This document shows positions 6,720 through 6,970 of a DNA stretch of 6,970 nt, piece after piece. How positions within the stretch are numbered: the first letter of the stretch is position 1; each line of letters begins with the position of its first letter. The notes under the pieces are model-generated. The model was not told the origin of the DNA, did no database searches, and saw nothing but the letters and a program-made list of their open reading frames with translations. This DNA is from UMGS1124 sp045613165 (GTDB lineage: Bacteria > Bacillota_I > Bacilli_A > RF39 > UBA660), in contig JAZLAK010000141.1 in NCBI GenBank assembly GCA_045613165.1, positions 1-6,970 of the forward strand, read 5' to 3'. A program made the position numbers and the translations under genes.

Positions 6720-6748
6720 GTTAAAAATTCATAAAAAAGTGTTATATT
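6718..6748 (+). promoter_or_regulatory. Predicted promoter of the right-edge gene (extended -10)
   Basis: TATATT at 6743-6748 is preceded by TG at 6740-6741, giving an extended -10 (TGnTATATT). A weak -35, TTGTTA at 6718-6723, lies 19 bases upstream and overlaps the T-run of the preceding terminator. Transcription would start near 6755, inside or next to the palindrome at 6751-6763. The position between a terminator and a strong ribosome binding site supports it. Confidence 0.5.
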
Positions 6749-6761
6749 AATTCGTGCACCG

Positions 6762-6768
6762 AAAGGAG
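6762..6768 (+). promoter_or_regulatory. Ribosome binding site of the right-edge gene
   Basis: AAAGGAG seven bases before the ATG at 6776. It identifies the true start of a gene that runs out of the window. Confidence 0.75.
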
Positions 6769-6775
6769 TAATATT

Positions 6776-6970
6776 ATGAATTTATTAAAAACTATAGATT
6801 ATATAGTAAACTTAAATATAAATAATAAATACGTTATACTTATAGTACTAACTATACTTACATTAGGAATAGGTAGATTAATAATACATTTTATAAAAAA
6901 ACAATTAGTTAGAATAAATAATAATAGAATAAAATATAAAGTATTACAATTTGTAAAAATAGTAATAAAT
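6776..6970 (+). CDS. N-terminal part of a membrane protein, possibly a second MscS-family channel (3' end outside window)
   Basis: The frame starts at an ATG with a strong ribosome binding site and stays open for 65 codons to the window edge. The visible part has a short N-terminal segment (NLLKTIDYIVNLNINN, 2-17), one hydrophobic helix at about 19-40 (YVILIVLTILTLGIG then RLIIHFI), and a basic segment (KKQLVRINNNRIKYKVLQF, 41-59) entering what may be a second helix. One helix, then a basic loop with RIKYK, then a second helix is the usual start of small MscS-like channels, but no diagnostic pore or beta-domain motif is visible yet, so this is a guess. All 14 isoleucines are encoded by ATA. 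It has its own promoter, so it is separate from the par operon. Confidence 0.6.
   Translation, partial: MNLLKTIDYIVNLNINNKYVILIVLTILTLGIGRLIIHFIKKQLVRINNNRIKYKVLQFVKIVIN

Overview
This 6,970-base window comes from a very AT-rich bacterial chromosome. All genes lie on the + strand and are tightly packed. The gene families (TilS, FtsH, Soj/Spo0J-type ParA and ParB, a YkuT-sized MscS channel, DUF951) and the strong AGGAGG-type ribosome binding sites point to a low-GC member of the Bacillota, possibly one of the uncultured, small-genome Bacilli-like gut lineages. That placement is an inference from gene content and composition. All eight tryptophans in the seven complete or 3'-complete genes are TGG, and no gene ends in TGA (six TAA, one TAG). 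This argues against the Mollicute code in which TGA is read as tryptophan.

Layout. (1) Positions 1-486: the 3' part of tilS, open at the left edge. (2) 473-2401: complete ftsH, overlapping tilS by 14 bases, with a possible private promoter inside the end of tilS and a hairpin terminator whose left arm lies in the last ftsH codons. (3) 2402-2508: a 107-base gap with a good extended -10 promoter. (4) 2509-6692: a five-gene operon parA - parB - mscS-like - DUF951 - AbgT-family transporter, joined by overlaps or a 2-base gap and closed by a terminator at 6691-6719. (5) 6693-6775: a short intergenic region with an extended -10 promoter, a small palindrome and a strong ribosome binding site. (6) 6776-6970: the first 65 codons of a membrane protein that runs off the right edge and may be a second MscS-like channel.

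How the genes relate. TilS makes the lysidine-modified tRNA-Ile that reads AUA, a codon used very heavily here. FtsH is the membrane AAA+ protease. ParA and ParB partition or organise the chromosome origin, so the window is probably near oriC, although no parS site, dnaA gene or DnaA-box cluster is visible. The MscS-like channel relieves osmotic pressure, and DUF951 is a small cysteine-containing protein of unknown role. The AbgT-family transporter is the least expected operon member, and some residues at its putative transport site seem to differ from the characterised family members.

I see no phage, insertion sequence, CRISPR, toxin-antitoxin or defence system, and no RNA gene. This is mostly an ordinary core-genome region. 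The points worth checking are the AbgT variant and its place in the par operon, the repeated extended -10 promoter design, and the dependence on AUA decoding.
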